The notes below the pieces were generated by a model. The model saw only the letters and a list, made by a program, of their open reading frames with translations, had not been told where the DNA came from and did not search any database. A DNA stretch of 33,065 nucleotides from Candidatus Poseidonia sp. (GTDB lineage Archaea > Thermoplasmatota > Poseidoniia > Poseidoniales > Poseidoniaceae). Positions 8,295 to 16,353 of this stretch are shown piece after piece. Every line of letters starts with the position of its first letter. The stretch's first letter is position 1. The stretch spans positions 1 to 33,065 of the forward strand of contig JAUREJ010000022.1 in assembly GCA_030827475.1 (NCBI GenBank), written 5' to 3'. The translations under genes were made by a program, and so were the position numbers.

Positions 8295-8376
8295 TGCCGG
8301 GGGCAGGATTCGAACCTGCGAAGCAATATGCAGAGGAGCTTGAATCCACCCCCTTTGACCACTCGGGTACCCCGGC
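8295..8376 (-). tRNA. tRNA-Leu (anticodon CAA)
   Basis: An 82-base class II tRNA. The acceptor stem GCCGGGG pairs fully with CCCCGGC and is followed by discriminator A73, the leucine identity base. The D arm is CCC-GAGTGGTCAAA-GGG and the T arm GCAGG-TTCGAAT-CCTGC is perfect. The anticodon loop TTCAAGC gives CAA with G37. The variable arm contains a GCA-TAT-TGC hairpin. The anticodon stem (GTGGA with TCCTC) has one T-T mismatch at positions 28-42. No CCA is encoded and no intron is needed to fold it. It reads UUG codons. Confidence 0.93.
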
Positions 8377-8409
8377 TTCGTGTTGAGCCGTGATGAACGC
8401 TCTTCTTGA

Positions 8410-11400
8410 CTATTCCTCTTGGACTTCGTCCATGAGCCCCCACGGAACCGGCGGAGGAGTCCGTTTTGACACGATTCGGCGGATTCGCTCCAGATGATAG
8501 GCCTCTTCGCTTTCGGACCGCTTTTGATTGACGATCAACAACACCGCCCCTGCAATAACAATGGAAAGAATCGAAAGGCTCAGGACCGCCATGCTGCTGA
8601 TGGCCTTATCGCCATCCGAGGCTTGAACATCTGCCAGAGGAATGGGTATGAGCGGCGTGTAACCCTCAAGTTGGACGCTGAGGCCCAACCGGCCCACCTC
8701 CCACGCCGTAACATTCCAGGACACTTTGACCCACTCTCCGGTGGCGAGAGCGATGTCTTCCGAAGCAAGAATGCGCCCTTTACCGTCCCGAAGTACCGCT
8801 TTGGTTTCCCCGGGAAGCAAACCCTCGTTTGCAATGCGGACGTAAATCGCCACATCGTCACCAACCTCGGGTCGATACGGCGAGGCCGATATGTCGGTGA
8901 ACACCGGTTCAAAGGCCACCCAAGTCATGCCCACGTTGAGCGGTGCTGATTCCGTTCCCAGTCCGGTCAATGCCCTCCCCGAGCGGTCGTTGGCTTCAAA
9001 CCAAACCACGAGGAGATCGCTGCGAGTCAATACCACTTCCGCAGGGAGGAAGCTCACAACGCCTTCGTAAACGGTGTAGGCATTCACCACGTCGATGATG
9101 GGCAGTTCGTCCACGCGTTGGGTTCCTTCAACAGGTTGACCCATGCGGTAGAACACGGAGTGCATCTTCAGCGGGCCGGGTGGCATGTGGGTGTCATCAT
9201 TCACGCTCAGCGTGATGCTAACGTTGTTGAGTTGATTGGAATCCAAGCGTTCCAGGGTTCCAGGAGAGAGCACCAATTTGGGCGCACGGTCATCCAGCAC
9301 CACGTCGTACGCTAAGCCGTTGATTCCATACGCTTCGAAGCCTTTGGGAGTGACGCTTACATTTCCATAATCGTGGTACATGATGCCCGCATTCATCGTG
9401 ATGTTCAACTCCATTTCCCCTGACGAGGTGACGTTAAACGCACCCTCCATCCGACGTTCACCATCGTTGAGTTCCCACACGAAATGGCCAACGTCGGGGA
9501 GGTCACGGGCGAGAAGATCGGTGCCTTCGTGCACCACGCCCAACCGGTGGTGAATGACATCGTTGCGGTGGAACCAATGCGTCGTTTCATTGGATTCGCC
9601 GACAGGTTCCATCGTATCAACGATCTCAAGCCATCGCAAAGCAAGAGCCGTGCTGCCCGTCCATGCATGCGCGTTGAGGTGGTGCAGGCCCAAGCCCAAA
9701 TCTTGACCCTCGTCGACGACCACCAAAGCCGGCGTACCCCCGCTTGAGGCAACGGATTGGGTGGCCGCCCATCCCAGACGGAATCGGAAGGTGACGTCGT
9801 AAGTGGACGAGAGCGGGCGTTGTGCAACCGAGACCTGCGGCTCCTCATGGAAACAGGTTTCATCGGCTGAGACCTCTCCGAATCGAGGCTCGTAATGCAC
9901 GAAGCAGGAAGCCGGCGCTGATTCTCCCAACAAAGCGAGTTCAATGCGGTCCAACGAGGCAATGCCGTTGCCGTCGGAGAGGACGAAGGAAAACGAATGT
10001 TCGTGACCGGCCAGAAGGTGCCCGTTCACCGCATCCATGCGTATGTCGTCGATGTCCGCGGTGGTGTCGGCCCGTTGTTGAACGCGAACCGTTGCCAAAT
10101 CGTTCTCTTCACCAAAGTCGCCGCCGCCTTCAAGTGGGTTTCCAGCAAGGTCGTGGCCTTTGACCACGATGCTTGCTTTTCCTTCAAAGGCCCCGTCAGG
10201 GAGGATTTGGGTGGAGGAGATGAGGGGGAGGTCAACCTCCATCCCAGTGACGCCCCGATTGACGCTCACGTGTTGCATCGTATATTCCTCCGGGTCCATC
10301 ACACCGTCGTCGTTGGCGTCGTTCTGACGTTCCAACCATGTCCAGATTTCCACACGGTTCTCCAACCCTTCTACATCGCTGAGTTCCATCCGCAACGGCA
10401 GATCGCGACCAGAAAGGATCACGTGGCCGTCTGCGGGCACCTCCCTTCCAGAATCAAGGAGTGACAAAGAGGCCACGTGCGGTGATACCGTGTCGTGAAG
10501 CAAGCGAGGAGGGTTGAGCACCACGGAGCGGTCCTCGCTGGAGGATGCGTTGACTTCGGACGGCCCTCGACGGGAAAGACTCGGACGAATTTCAAGCCAT
10601 GTGTTGCTCGGTACGCCATCTCCAAGACTCGGCGTGTTCATGGAAACCGAAAACCAACCGTCGTCTTGAATTTCTGCGGTCCATGTTCTCGACCAGTTCA
10701 CGGGCGCACCAACCCATTCGTCCTGGCCACCGGAGACGTTCTTTGGAGGGACGGCTCGGAGGGATACGCTGGCTTCGCCTTGGCCCGCCTCGGCCCACTG
10801 GTCAACAATGCCTTCCAAGCGTACGCGGCCGGTGGCAACCAACGATTCATTTTCACCTAGATGATAGGGCCAAAACGAATTGGTCCAATCGTCAAGGCGA
10901 CGCAAAGAGGCGTCGACAACCGTGAAGTCCACCACCTCCAAATCGTTCTCAACCTCGTTGAACGGGGTGCGTCGCACGAAGACGGAAGGGCCGACTTCCA
11001 AACCTTCCTCATCGCTGGCTTGAGTTAGCACGTGGAGGTCATCGATGTCATCGAGCAACCAGGTGCTTGCAAAGGTCCAAGTCACGGTGCAGGCGTTGAC
11101 GACGCACGAGATGTTGGATGCTTGAGTTTGGAACGGTGACACACCCGCACCGGTCAATTGCCTGAATCGAGGGGTGGCATCCAAACGGTCAACGAGGACA
11201 TGAGCGAAAGCATCGGAAAGGGAGGACGAGGTGCTGAGGTACAACGCCACCTCCGAGATGTCCGGTGCATCTTCGCTCAAATCGAGCGGGTTTTGGCGTT
11301 GATGATGCGTTGTAAAGGTCACCGAAGATTCCGGCAACCATCGAGTGTGAAGCGGTGGGTCAACGCTCTCCACCATCAACGGCAGGGTGTTCGCGGTTAA

Positions 11401-14400
11401 TCCCGCTCTCAGACCGCCGTAAGCGGTGCGAACGTGCAAGGGGATGGTGAGCACTGCCCGTACATCCCCCGTAGCGGACGCCTCTTTCGCTTCGTTGAGC
11501 AGGCTCGCATCCAAATCAATGTCCAGAGTTTTGAACGAAGAGAGGTGGGTGAAATGGAGTACTTTCACGTCTGCTGAACCGACAAGGCCGACATCGATCT
11601 CGCAGGAGAACAGGGAATAATTGGAGGAAACCGTTGCGGAGAGCGAGGAAGAGGGGCATGCACTGGCGGTCGTGTAGGTGAACGGTTCTGCTTCAGAGGG
11701 CAAGTCTTGCAACACACCATTGATGCTCAAAGCGAGCGAGGCGGTGCGGTTGGTGACCGTCACCAACATCGACGCCCCGGGGCCCGAAACCGACCCCGAG
11801 CGCTGAACTGTACGGTAGGTGAGCGTCACGTTGCTGTTGTTGAGGGCGAAGGACGGCACCGGAACGGAGGGATCCCATGGTGCCGAAACACCGTCGTGGT
11901 CAACTTCCGCCAAGCGGCCGTTCAGGCCGAAGGTGGCCGACATGCTGGAGGGTGGCCAATCGAAAACGGTGGCGTTGTTCCACCCCAGCTTCAATTCGGG
12001 GCTTTCCGTGGGACGAACACAATCCAGTTCGGCTTTGCTCCGTTGAACCACTTCACCTCCGGAGGCAGTGACAGTAAAGGTCGGATTGACCGAAAGTTTC
12101 CCGCTCAAGGAGTAGTTCAGATAGGTGGTTTTGACGGGCTTGGCCTGATGGGATGAGGCGTAAAGTTGCGGTTGAGCCATGGTCCAGGTGAGGTTATCGC
12201 CGATGTTGGTGACGCGATACCCGTCAAACGGGCAAGCGAGCAAAGCAGGAAGTGACAAGGAGAAGGGTGCGTGAACGACCAAGTTCCCGTCGGCATTGAC
12301 GGACGAGGCGTTGGCGCCGTCGGGGGAAGCCAGCACATGCTCCGGTCCGACGAAGGCCGTTCGACCCAAGGTCATGCTGTGAATCAACGGTGTGACAAAG
12401 GTGTCGTTGGTGGCCATCTTCACACGAAGATGAACGGTCGGGTGCTCAACAGGGTCAACACTGAGGACGGCTGGCAGCGAGAGGTTGCTGTGGCCGTCGA
12501 TGGGTTGGAGTTGCGCGTCGAGGACATCGATGCTCAGGGTGGTGCCTTCTGGAACGGTGGACCAACCGTCAAGCCATCCATAACCAAACAACGGATGTGG
12601 TGCAAGAGAAGGCGAAGTCCATTGTCCTGAGGTTTCGAAGACATCGATTTCAACGCCGGCATCGTCGATGTACCAACCGTCGGCCTCAACGTAGGTGTCA
12701 GAGAAAAAGGAAAAGCGCGCTTTGACGGATTGACCTGAAAGGTTTGAGAGGTCGTAGGTCTTCAATTCAAAGGGCCTGTTTTTGTTCGTACCGCACCCGT
12801 TTGGAGCGCTTGAACCGTCGATGATCCCTTGACCAAAGAGCGGTGAATTGAGGTTGACGTTTGATATTTGGTCGTGGAAACCGTTCAAGTTTGGAGGTAA
12901 AAACCACCATGTTTGGCCACCATCGGTGGAGATGGAAACCGCTCCGCCGTCCCAATTGGCTTCTGCGCACACCCAGGACTGGAACGCGAGACGAGCGGAG
13001 GCGTTGGTTGGAATGCTGTATTCTTCGGTCACGAGGTGCGTGTAGATGTTGTTGGTGTACTTCGTGGTCAGGTTCACTGCCGCCCCACTGCTGCCCGAGT
13101 GGAATTGACCCGGCCCGTAGCCCGAGGTGTTTCGTGTGGTTCCAATCTCCCATCCGTCCGGCCACGTGCCTTCAATCAACCACCCAGGAGGCGCAACCAT
13201 CGTTTGCTCAAACGAGTTTGTGGTGCTCTGTGGTCCGTTCATCCCGAAGTTCGTTGTCCACATCCATTCGTTCACCGATGATGTGTTGGCGCGCCAACCG
13301 TTGGGGTCACCGGAAACACCGGTGGGCATCGTTGTGAAGTTCGCAACTTGAATGATGTCCGCTTGAGGGGTCCCTCGGCCGTCATGAATCAGCACGTTGT
13401 CGATGGCAACGCCCTCCCATCCGGACGAGGCAAAACCTCCGAAACCCGTTTGGTGGTTGGTTTGGACGTGGAATTCAAGCAACACCGAGGACGCGTTGGG
13501 GTGCGAGGCCAAACCGCTGGGCAATGCGTAGAAGATGGGTACCCAACCCAACGATTCGTCCGTGTAGAACCTCCCTTGGGACGTGAACCCGTTCCCCGGG
13601 AGGCCTGGAATTCCCGAGACGGATTGCCAGGTTGTTCCGTTGTTCACACTGAGCGCCACCATCAGGTTGTCGGAAAAAGCGCCCTCCAAATCCCAATTGG
13701 CCCAAAACTGCAACTCCAAGGTGCCGGTTGTTCCCGACACATCAGCGAGAACATACATCTTCCCGTCTGCATTGTTGGCGTAACTTCCAGAGAGGTTTCC
13801 GTGGAACCATGCCCCGGGTTGATCACCTTGATTGGAGATGGTGAGGTTGTCAATATACCACCCTTGACGAGTGCCAACCGAAGCAGAGGTTTCGTAGCAG
13901 GCACGCACCTCAAGCGTTGCTGTTGAAGCGTTGGTCAGGCCGTCCAAGAGAAATTCCGCTCTCTCCCAAACGGTGGATTGACCGGACCAAACAGAGGAGG
14001 GTGCTTGTTGCAATGACGATGCGTTAGGGTAGGCAACGATGGGGTTCAACGTCTGCCAGGTGCCGCCGCTTCCTCGCCACTCCATCCACGCAGCATCGTC
14101 GTCATGGAGCGATAACCAGTGATCAAAGGTCAAACGATAGCCGACAACGAAGGCGGGAACGGTCATCGAAGGCGAGGCAAGACAACCGCTCATGTTCGCG
14201 GTCAAGCCCCCGAGGGCTTGCGTCGTGAGCACCCGTTGACCATGAGTAGCGTTGGTGGGTTGACCAGCCCCAACACCGCTCAAAGGCAAAGCGACCACGT
14301 TCCAAACCTCGTGGTCCGGGCCTTGGCCCTCCCAGTTGGGGAGCGTTTCCACCAACGTCTCAAAATCGGTCAATGAGGCTACCGTGGAAACGGGTGAGAG

Positions 14401-14769
14401 CGAGAGTTGTCCACCATGACCGATGCCCAGGGTGCCGTTGTGCTGCCCGCTCCAACCAGCATTCAGGTCGATGCCGAACCGATGCCCCGTCAATCCGGTG
14501 TCGGTCCATGTCGGCGTGATGTCAAGGCGACCGCCGCTGAAGGTTTCATTGGCAGGAATGTTGAGCATACCGTTGTTCGTGGTGTTGACGCTCGTCGCGT
14601 TGAGCGTTGGGGTGAAAAACGTAGCATGAGAGGGCGTTGGAACGTTGTTTTCCAACGGTTGAACGAGGGGGGTCGCCAACATCAAGAACATCAGCAGGCA
14701 CAATCCGATGGCCGAGCGCCGACGCCTCGCGTCGTCAGCCGGGCGGGATTGACCGGGTTTCATGCTCAT
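8410..14769 (-). CDS. Giant secreted, membrane-anchored surface protein (2119 residues)
   Basis: The N-terminus has a basic RRRR stretch and a hydrophobic signal (residues about 19-38). The C-terminus has a single hydrophobic anchor (about 2056-2081) and a 38-residue charged tail, so nearly the whole chain should face outside. The first third holds several jelly-roll/MAM-like modules, recognisable from repeated pieces such as GWYIDNLTIS, GVAIDNVLIHDG and DGWYIDDAGVE. A calcium-loop-like DANDDGVMDPEEY lies near residue 1483. The last module before the anchor looks like a CARDB/Ig-type domain (PEVGDDVAIYVRIANEG). NxS/T sequons are frequent, as expected for an archaeal surface glycoprotein. No protease or other catalytic motif was recognised. 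A role as adhesin, surface-layer component or polymer-binding protein is possible but unproven. It is a single uninterrupted frame, divergent from the GINS gene, with an inverted repeat at its start. Confidence 0.88.
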   Translation of the reverse strand: MSMKPGQSRPADDARRRRSAIGLCLLMFLMLATPLVQPLENNVPTPSHATFFTPTLNATSVNTTNNGMLNIPANETFSGGRLDITPTWTDTGLTGHRFGIDLNAGWSGQHNGTLGIGHGGQLSLSPVSTVASLTDFETLVETLPNWEGQGPDHEVWNVVALPLSGVGAGQPTNATHGQRVLTTQALGGLTANMSGCLASPSMTVPAFVVGYRLTFDHWLSLHDDDAAWMEWRGSGGTWQTLNPIVAYPNASSLQQAPSSVWSGQSTVWERAEFLLDGLTNASTATLEVRACYETSASVGTRQGWYIDNLTISNQGDQPGAWFHGNLSGSYANNADGKMYVLADVSGTTGTLELQFWANWDLEGAFSDNLMVALSVNNGTTWQSVSGIPGLPGNGFTSQGRFYTDESLGWVPIFYALPSGLASHPNASSVLLEFHVQTNHQTGFGGFASSGWEGVAIDNVLIHDGRGTPQADIIQVANFTTMPTGVSGDPNGWRANTSSVNEWMWTTNFGMNGPQSTTNSFEQTMVAPPGWLIEGTWPDGWEIGTTRNTSGYGPGQFHSGSSGAAVNLTTKYTNNIYTHLVTEEYSIPTNASARLAFQSWVCAEANWDGGAVSISTDGGQTWWFLPPNLNGFHDQISNVNLNSPLFGQGIIDGSSAPNGCGTNKNRPFELKTYDLSNLSGQSVKARFSFFSDTYVEADGWYIDDAGVEIDVFETSGQWTSPSLAPHPLFGYGWLDGWSTVPEGTTLSIDVLDAQLQPIDGHSNLSLPAVLSVDPVEHPTVHLRVKMATNDTFVTPLIHSMTLGRTAFVGPEHVLASPDGANASSVNADGNLVVHAPFSLSLPALLACPFDGYRVTNIGDNLTWTMAQPQLYASSHQAKPVKTTYLNYSLSGKLSVNPTFTVTASGGEVVQRSKAELDCVRPTESPELKLGWNNATVFDWPPSSMSATFGLNGRLAEVDHDGVSAPWDPSVPVPSFALNNSNVTLTYRTVQRSGSVSGPGASMLVTVTNRTASLALSINGVLQDLPSEAEPFTYTTASACPSSSLSATVSSNYSLFSCEIDVGLVGSADVKVLHFTHLSSFKTLDIDLDASLLNEAKEASATGDVRAVLTIPLHVRTAYGGLRAGLTANTLPLMVESVDPPLHTRWLPESSVTFTTHHQRQNPLDLSEDAPDISEVALYLSTSSSLSDAFAHVLVDRLDATPRFRQLTGAGVSPFQTQASNISCVVNACTVTWTFASTWLLDDIDDLHVLTQASDEEGLEVGPSVFVRRTPFNEVENDLEVVDFTVVDASLRRLDDWTNSFWPYHLGENESLVATGRVRLEGIVDQWAEAGQGEASVSLRAVPPKNVSGGQDEWVGAPVNWSRTWTAEIQDDGWFSVSMNTPSLGDGVPSNTWLEIRPSLSRRGPSEVNASSSEDRSVVLNPPRLLHDTVSPHVASLSLLDSGREVPADGHVILSGRDLPLRMELSDVEGLENRVEIWTWLERQNDANDDGVMDPEEYTMQHVSVNRGVTGMEVDLPLISSTQILPDGAFEGKASIVVKGHDLAGNPLEGGGDFGEENDLATVRVQQRADTTADIDDIRMDAVNGHLLAGHEHSFSFVLSDGNGIASLDRIELALLGESAPASCFVHYEPRFGEVSADETCFHEEPQVSVAQRPLSSTYDVTFRFRLGWAATQSVASSGGTPALVVVDEGQDLGLGLHHLNAHAWTGSTALALRWLEIVDTMEPVGESNETTHWFHRNDVIHHRLGVVHEGTDLLARDLPDVGHFVWELNDGERRMEGAFNVTSSGEMELNITMNAGIMYHDYGNVSVTPKGFEAYGINGLAYDVVLDDRAPKLVLSPGTLERLDSNQLNNVSITLSVNDDTHMPPGPLKMHSVFYRMGQPVEGTQRVDELPIIDVVNAYTVYEGVVSFLPAEVVLTRSDLLVVWFEANDRSGRALTGLGTESAPLNVGMTWVAFEPVFTDISASPYRPEVGDDVAIYVRIANEGLLPGETKAVLRDGKGRILASEDIALATGEWVKVSWNVTAWEVGRLGLSVQLEGYTPLIPIPLADVQASDGDKAISSMAVLSLSILSIVIAGAVLLIVNQKRSESEEAYHLERIRRIVSKRTPPPVPWGLMDEVQEE

Positions 14770-14791
14770 GCACCTCGCTGTGCGAGGTGCA
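14769..14791. promoter_or_regulatory. Perfect 9-bp dyad at the start of the giant surface protein gene (possible operator)
   Basis: TGCACCTCG and CGAGGTGCA flank the 5-base spacer CTGTG. The dyad ends on the A of the minus-strand ATG and covers the expected transcription start, since a TATA-like AATATG lies at 14799-14804. It could be a repressor site or a 5' mRNA hairpin. Confidence 0.5.
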
Positions 14792-14829
14792 GCCTCCGAA
14801 TATGAAAGGGTGTATCGGTTGCTTCACGG

Positions 14830-14850
14830 CACCTCGCCACCGAGAGGTGG
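14830..14850. promoter_or_regulatory. Second CACCTC/GAGGTG dyad upstream of the GINS gene
   Basis: CACCTC (14830-14835) and GAGGTG (14844-14849) flank 8 bases. The same stretch can also fold as CCACC-GAGA-GGTGG. It shares its arm sequence with the dyad at 14769-14791 and sits just upstream of the GINS TATA box, so both may bind the same factor. Confidence 0.4.
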
Positions 14851-14856
14851 GTGAAG

Positions 14857-14864
14857 GGTTCAAT
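14857..14864 (+). promoter_or_regulatory. TATA box of the GINS gene
   Basis: TTCAATAT is centred about 28 bases before the ATG at 14889, consistent with a leaderless transcript. Confidence 0.5.
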
Positions 14865-14888
14865 ATCCGTCACCGTTTGGTTCGCTCC

Positions 14889-15890
14889 ATGTCCACCATC
14901 CGAGATCTCAACAGCGCTCAAGCGCAAGAGATTGAGGAGCAGTTGTTCGCTGTCCACCGTCAGCAACTTCCCCGCCAAGTCCCCATTCCACTGCCTCGCC
15001 CGGATTTTTGGGACATGGTTGCTGCCTTGCTCTCCACCTTGGACGTGCAAATACAGAATATGGTGAGGAAAGGGGCAACGGACATGCGCTTGCAAAACCT
15101 CCAGAAGCGTCAAACCAACATCCGACGCATCGCTTCGGAGCTTGCCCGCAAGCGAATGGTGGCGATGATGCAACACGCAGCGAGCCAATCGCTTCGTAGC
15201 GGCGTGAATCCAACAAGCATGGCCCACGAACTTCCCTCTTTGGACTGGCAGCGACACGACCCTGCCGAGAAAGCGTTTTATCACGCTCTGCAACTTAACG
15301 TTGACCGGTTCAAAAAGGAAATCGATTGGAAAGGCATGCAGCAAGGCATTCTGAGCGAGGTCGGAGACCGCACCGTCACCCACGCTCCCGGGACGATGCA
15401 ACTGGATGCGTTTGTCGGCGAAGGTGAACTCTCAAACCAACCCCCGCCGGATTTGGCGTTCGAAGATCCCCTTCCTCCCCTCGAGAGCGAAGAACTCGAC
15501 GAAGAACGTTGGATGGACGATGCGGAGTGGGTTGATGAAGAGGCATACCTCCTCGCAGATTTGGAGCAGCAGGACTTCATCAAGCCAAACCCTGCTCCAG
15601 TCCAACCCAAAGCCGACGAAAATCGCCACGGAGCCGCCATGGAGTTGGCGCCGTCCAACAAACCCATGCCTGTGATCGAAGCACCACCAGAATCGCCGGT
15701 TGAGCACCAAAAGAACGACAGCGCTTCGGAAACAAATGTCCGTGTTCGTATTCTGGAAACGCTTGGCGAGCCCATTCTGAACGAAGCAGGTGAGGCCCTC
15801 GTGCTCGAAGCAGGTGATGTTCACATGCTCGACGAGATCACGGCCTCGTGGCTGATGGACGCAGGTGTAGCGGAACGAGCCGAACTTTAG
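14889..15890 (+). CDS. Archaeal GINS subunit, Gins51 (Sld5/Psf1-like) type
   Basis: Replication factor expected to join MCM and a RecJ/Cdc45-like protein in the CMG helicase at the fork. The 333-residue protein has the Gins51 order. A helical A-domain (residues about 1-110) includes the conserved helix-rich piece around NLQKRQTNIRRIASELARKR. A small beta-rich B-domain lies at the C-terminus (about 284-333), beginning VRVRILETLGEPI and continuing with GDVHMLDEITASWLMDAGVAE. In between is an acidic, proline-rich, probably disordered linker (about 170-283), which makes this protein longer than the usual archaeal Gins51 of roughly 180-200 residues. The ATG at 14889 is preceded by a TATA box at leaderless spacing; the frame upstream of it has no conserved sequence. 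It converges with the uS10 gene. Confidence 0.8.
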   Translation: MSTIRDLNSAQAQEIEEQLFAVHRQQLPRQVPIPLPRPDFWDMVAALLSTLDVQIQNMVRKGATDMRLQNLQKRQTNIRRIASELARKRMVAMMQHAASQSLRSGVNPTSMAHELPSLDWQRHDPAEKAFYHALQLNVDRFKKEIDWKGMQQGILSEVGDRTVTHAPGTMQLDAFVGEGELSNQPPPDLAFEDPLPPLESEELDEERWMDDAEWVDEEAYLLADLEQQDFIKPNPAPVQPKADENRHGAAMELAPSNKPMPVIEAPPESPVEHQKNDSASETNVRVRILETLGEPILNEAGEALVLEAGDVHMLDEITASWLMDAGVAERAEL

Positions 15891-15987
15891 AGCGTGTTGT
15901 TGTCGTCAAGTGGGCAGGCACAAGGCTGCGAGCAGAAGATGCAAATCAATCCCAACAACCGGATGGCCGGTCAAAGGTGGCACTGGT

Positions 15988-16317
15988 TCAGTTCATCGTT
16001 CGCATTGAAATCTCAATGCTGACGGTATCGGGAATGGGGATTTTGGTCACGGCCCGCAAGGCCGTTTCGTCCTTGCCAGTGGTGATGTCCATCTCAAGCA
16101 GACGCTTGTGGATTCGCAATTCCCAGTGGTCGTACGTCTCGCTGCCTTCGCCGTCGGGTGCCTTGCGAACGGGCACGACCAAACGTCGGGTCGGCAAGGG
16201 GATAGGGCCACGAAGGGTGATTCCACCGCTGTCGCAGATGGTTTTGATCTGGCCAGCGACGTCATCAATGTCCTTGTGGTTTTCACCGGTCAACTTGATA
16301 ACGGTCACAGCGGCCAT
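15988..16317 (-). CDS. rpsJ: 30S ribosomal protein uS10
   Basis: Component of the small-subunit head. The 109-residue protein has the archaeal uS10 pattern: an N-terminal strand (AVTVIKLTGENHKDID), GPIPLPTRRLVVPVRK in the middle, then HWELRIHKRLLEMD and a C-terminal VSIEISM strand. It lies 36 bases after the EF-1A stop on the same strand, the classic archaeal EF-1A/S10 pair. A strong Shine-Dalgarno GGAGGAG (16323-16329) sits 5 bases before the ATG, as expected for the second gene of an operon. Confidence 0.97.
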   Translation of the reverse strand: MAAVTVIKLTGENHKDIDDVAGQIKTICDSGGITLRGPIPLPTRRLVVPVRKAPDGEGSETYDHWELRIHKRLLEMDITTGKDETALRAVTKIPIPDTVSIEISMRTMN

Positions 16318-16322
16318 TCAAT

Positions 16323-16329
16323 CTCCTCC
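16323..16329 (-). promoter_or_regulatory. Shine-Dalgarno site of uS10
   Basis: The minus strand reads GGAGGAG, five bases before the ATG at 16317. It supports this start and translation from the EF-1A transcript. Confidence 0.7.
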
Positions 16330-16353
16330 AACACCAATGTTCCGTGAGCGAGC

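Noticed and set aside
8295-8376. Intron in the tRNA gene
   Set aside because: The 82 bases fold as a complete class II tRNA with a 7-base anticodon loop, so no intron is needed.
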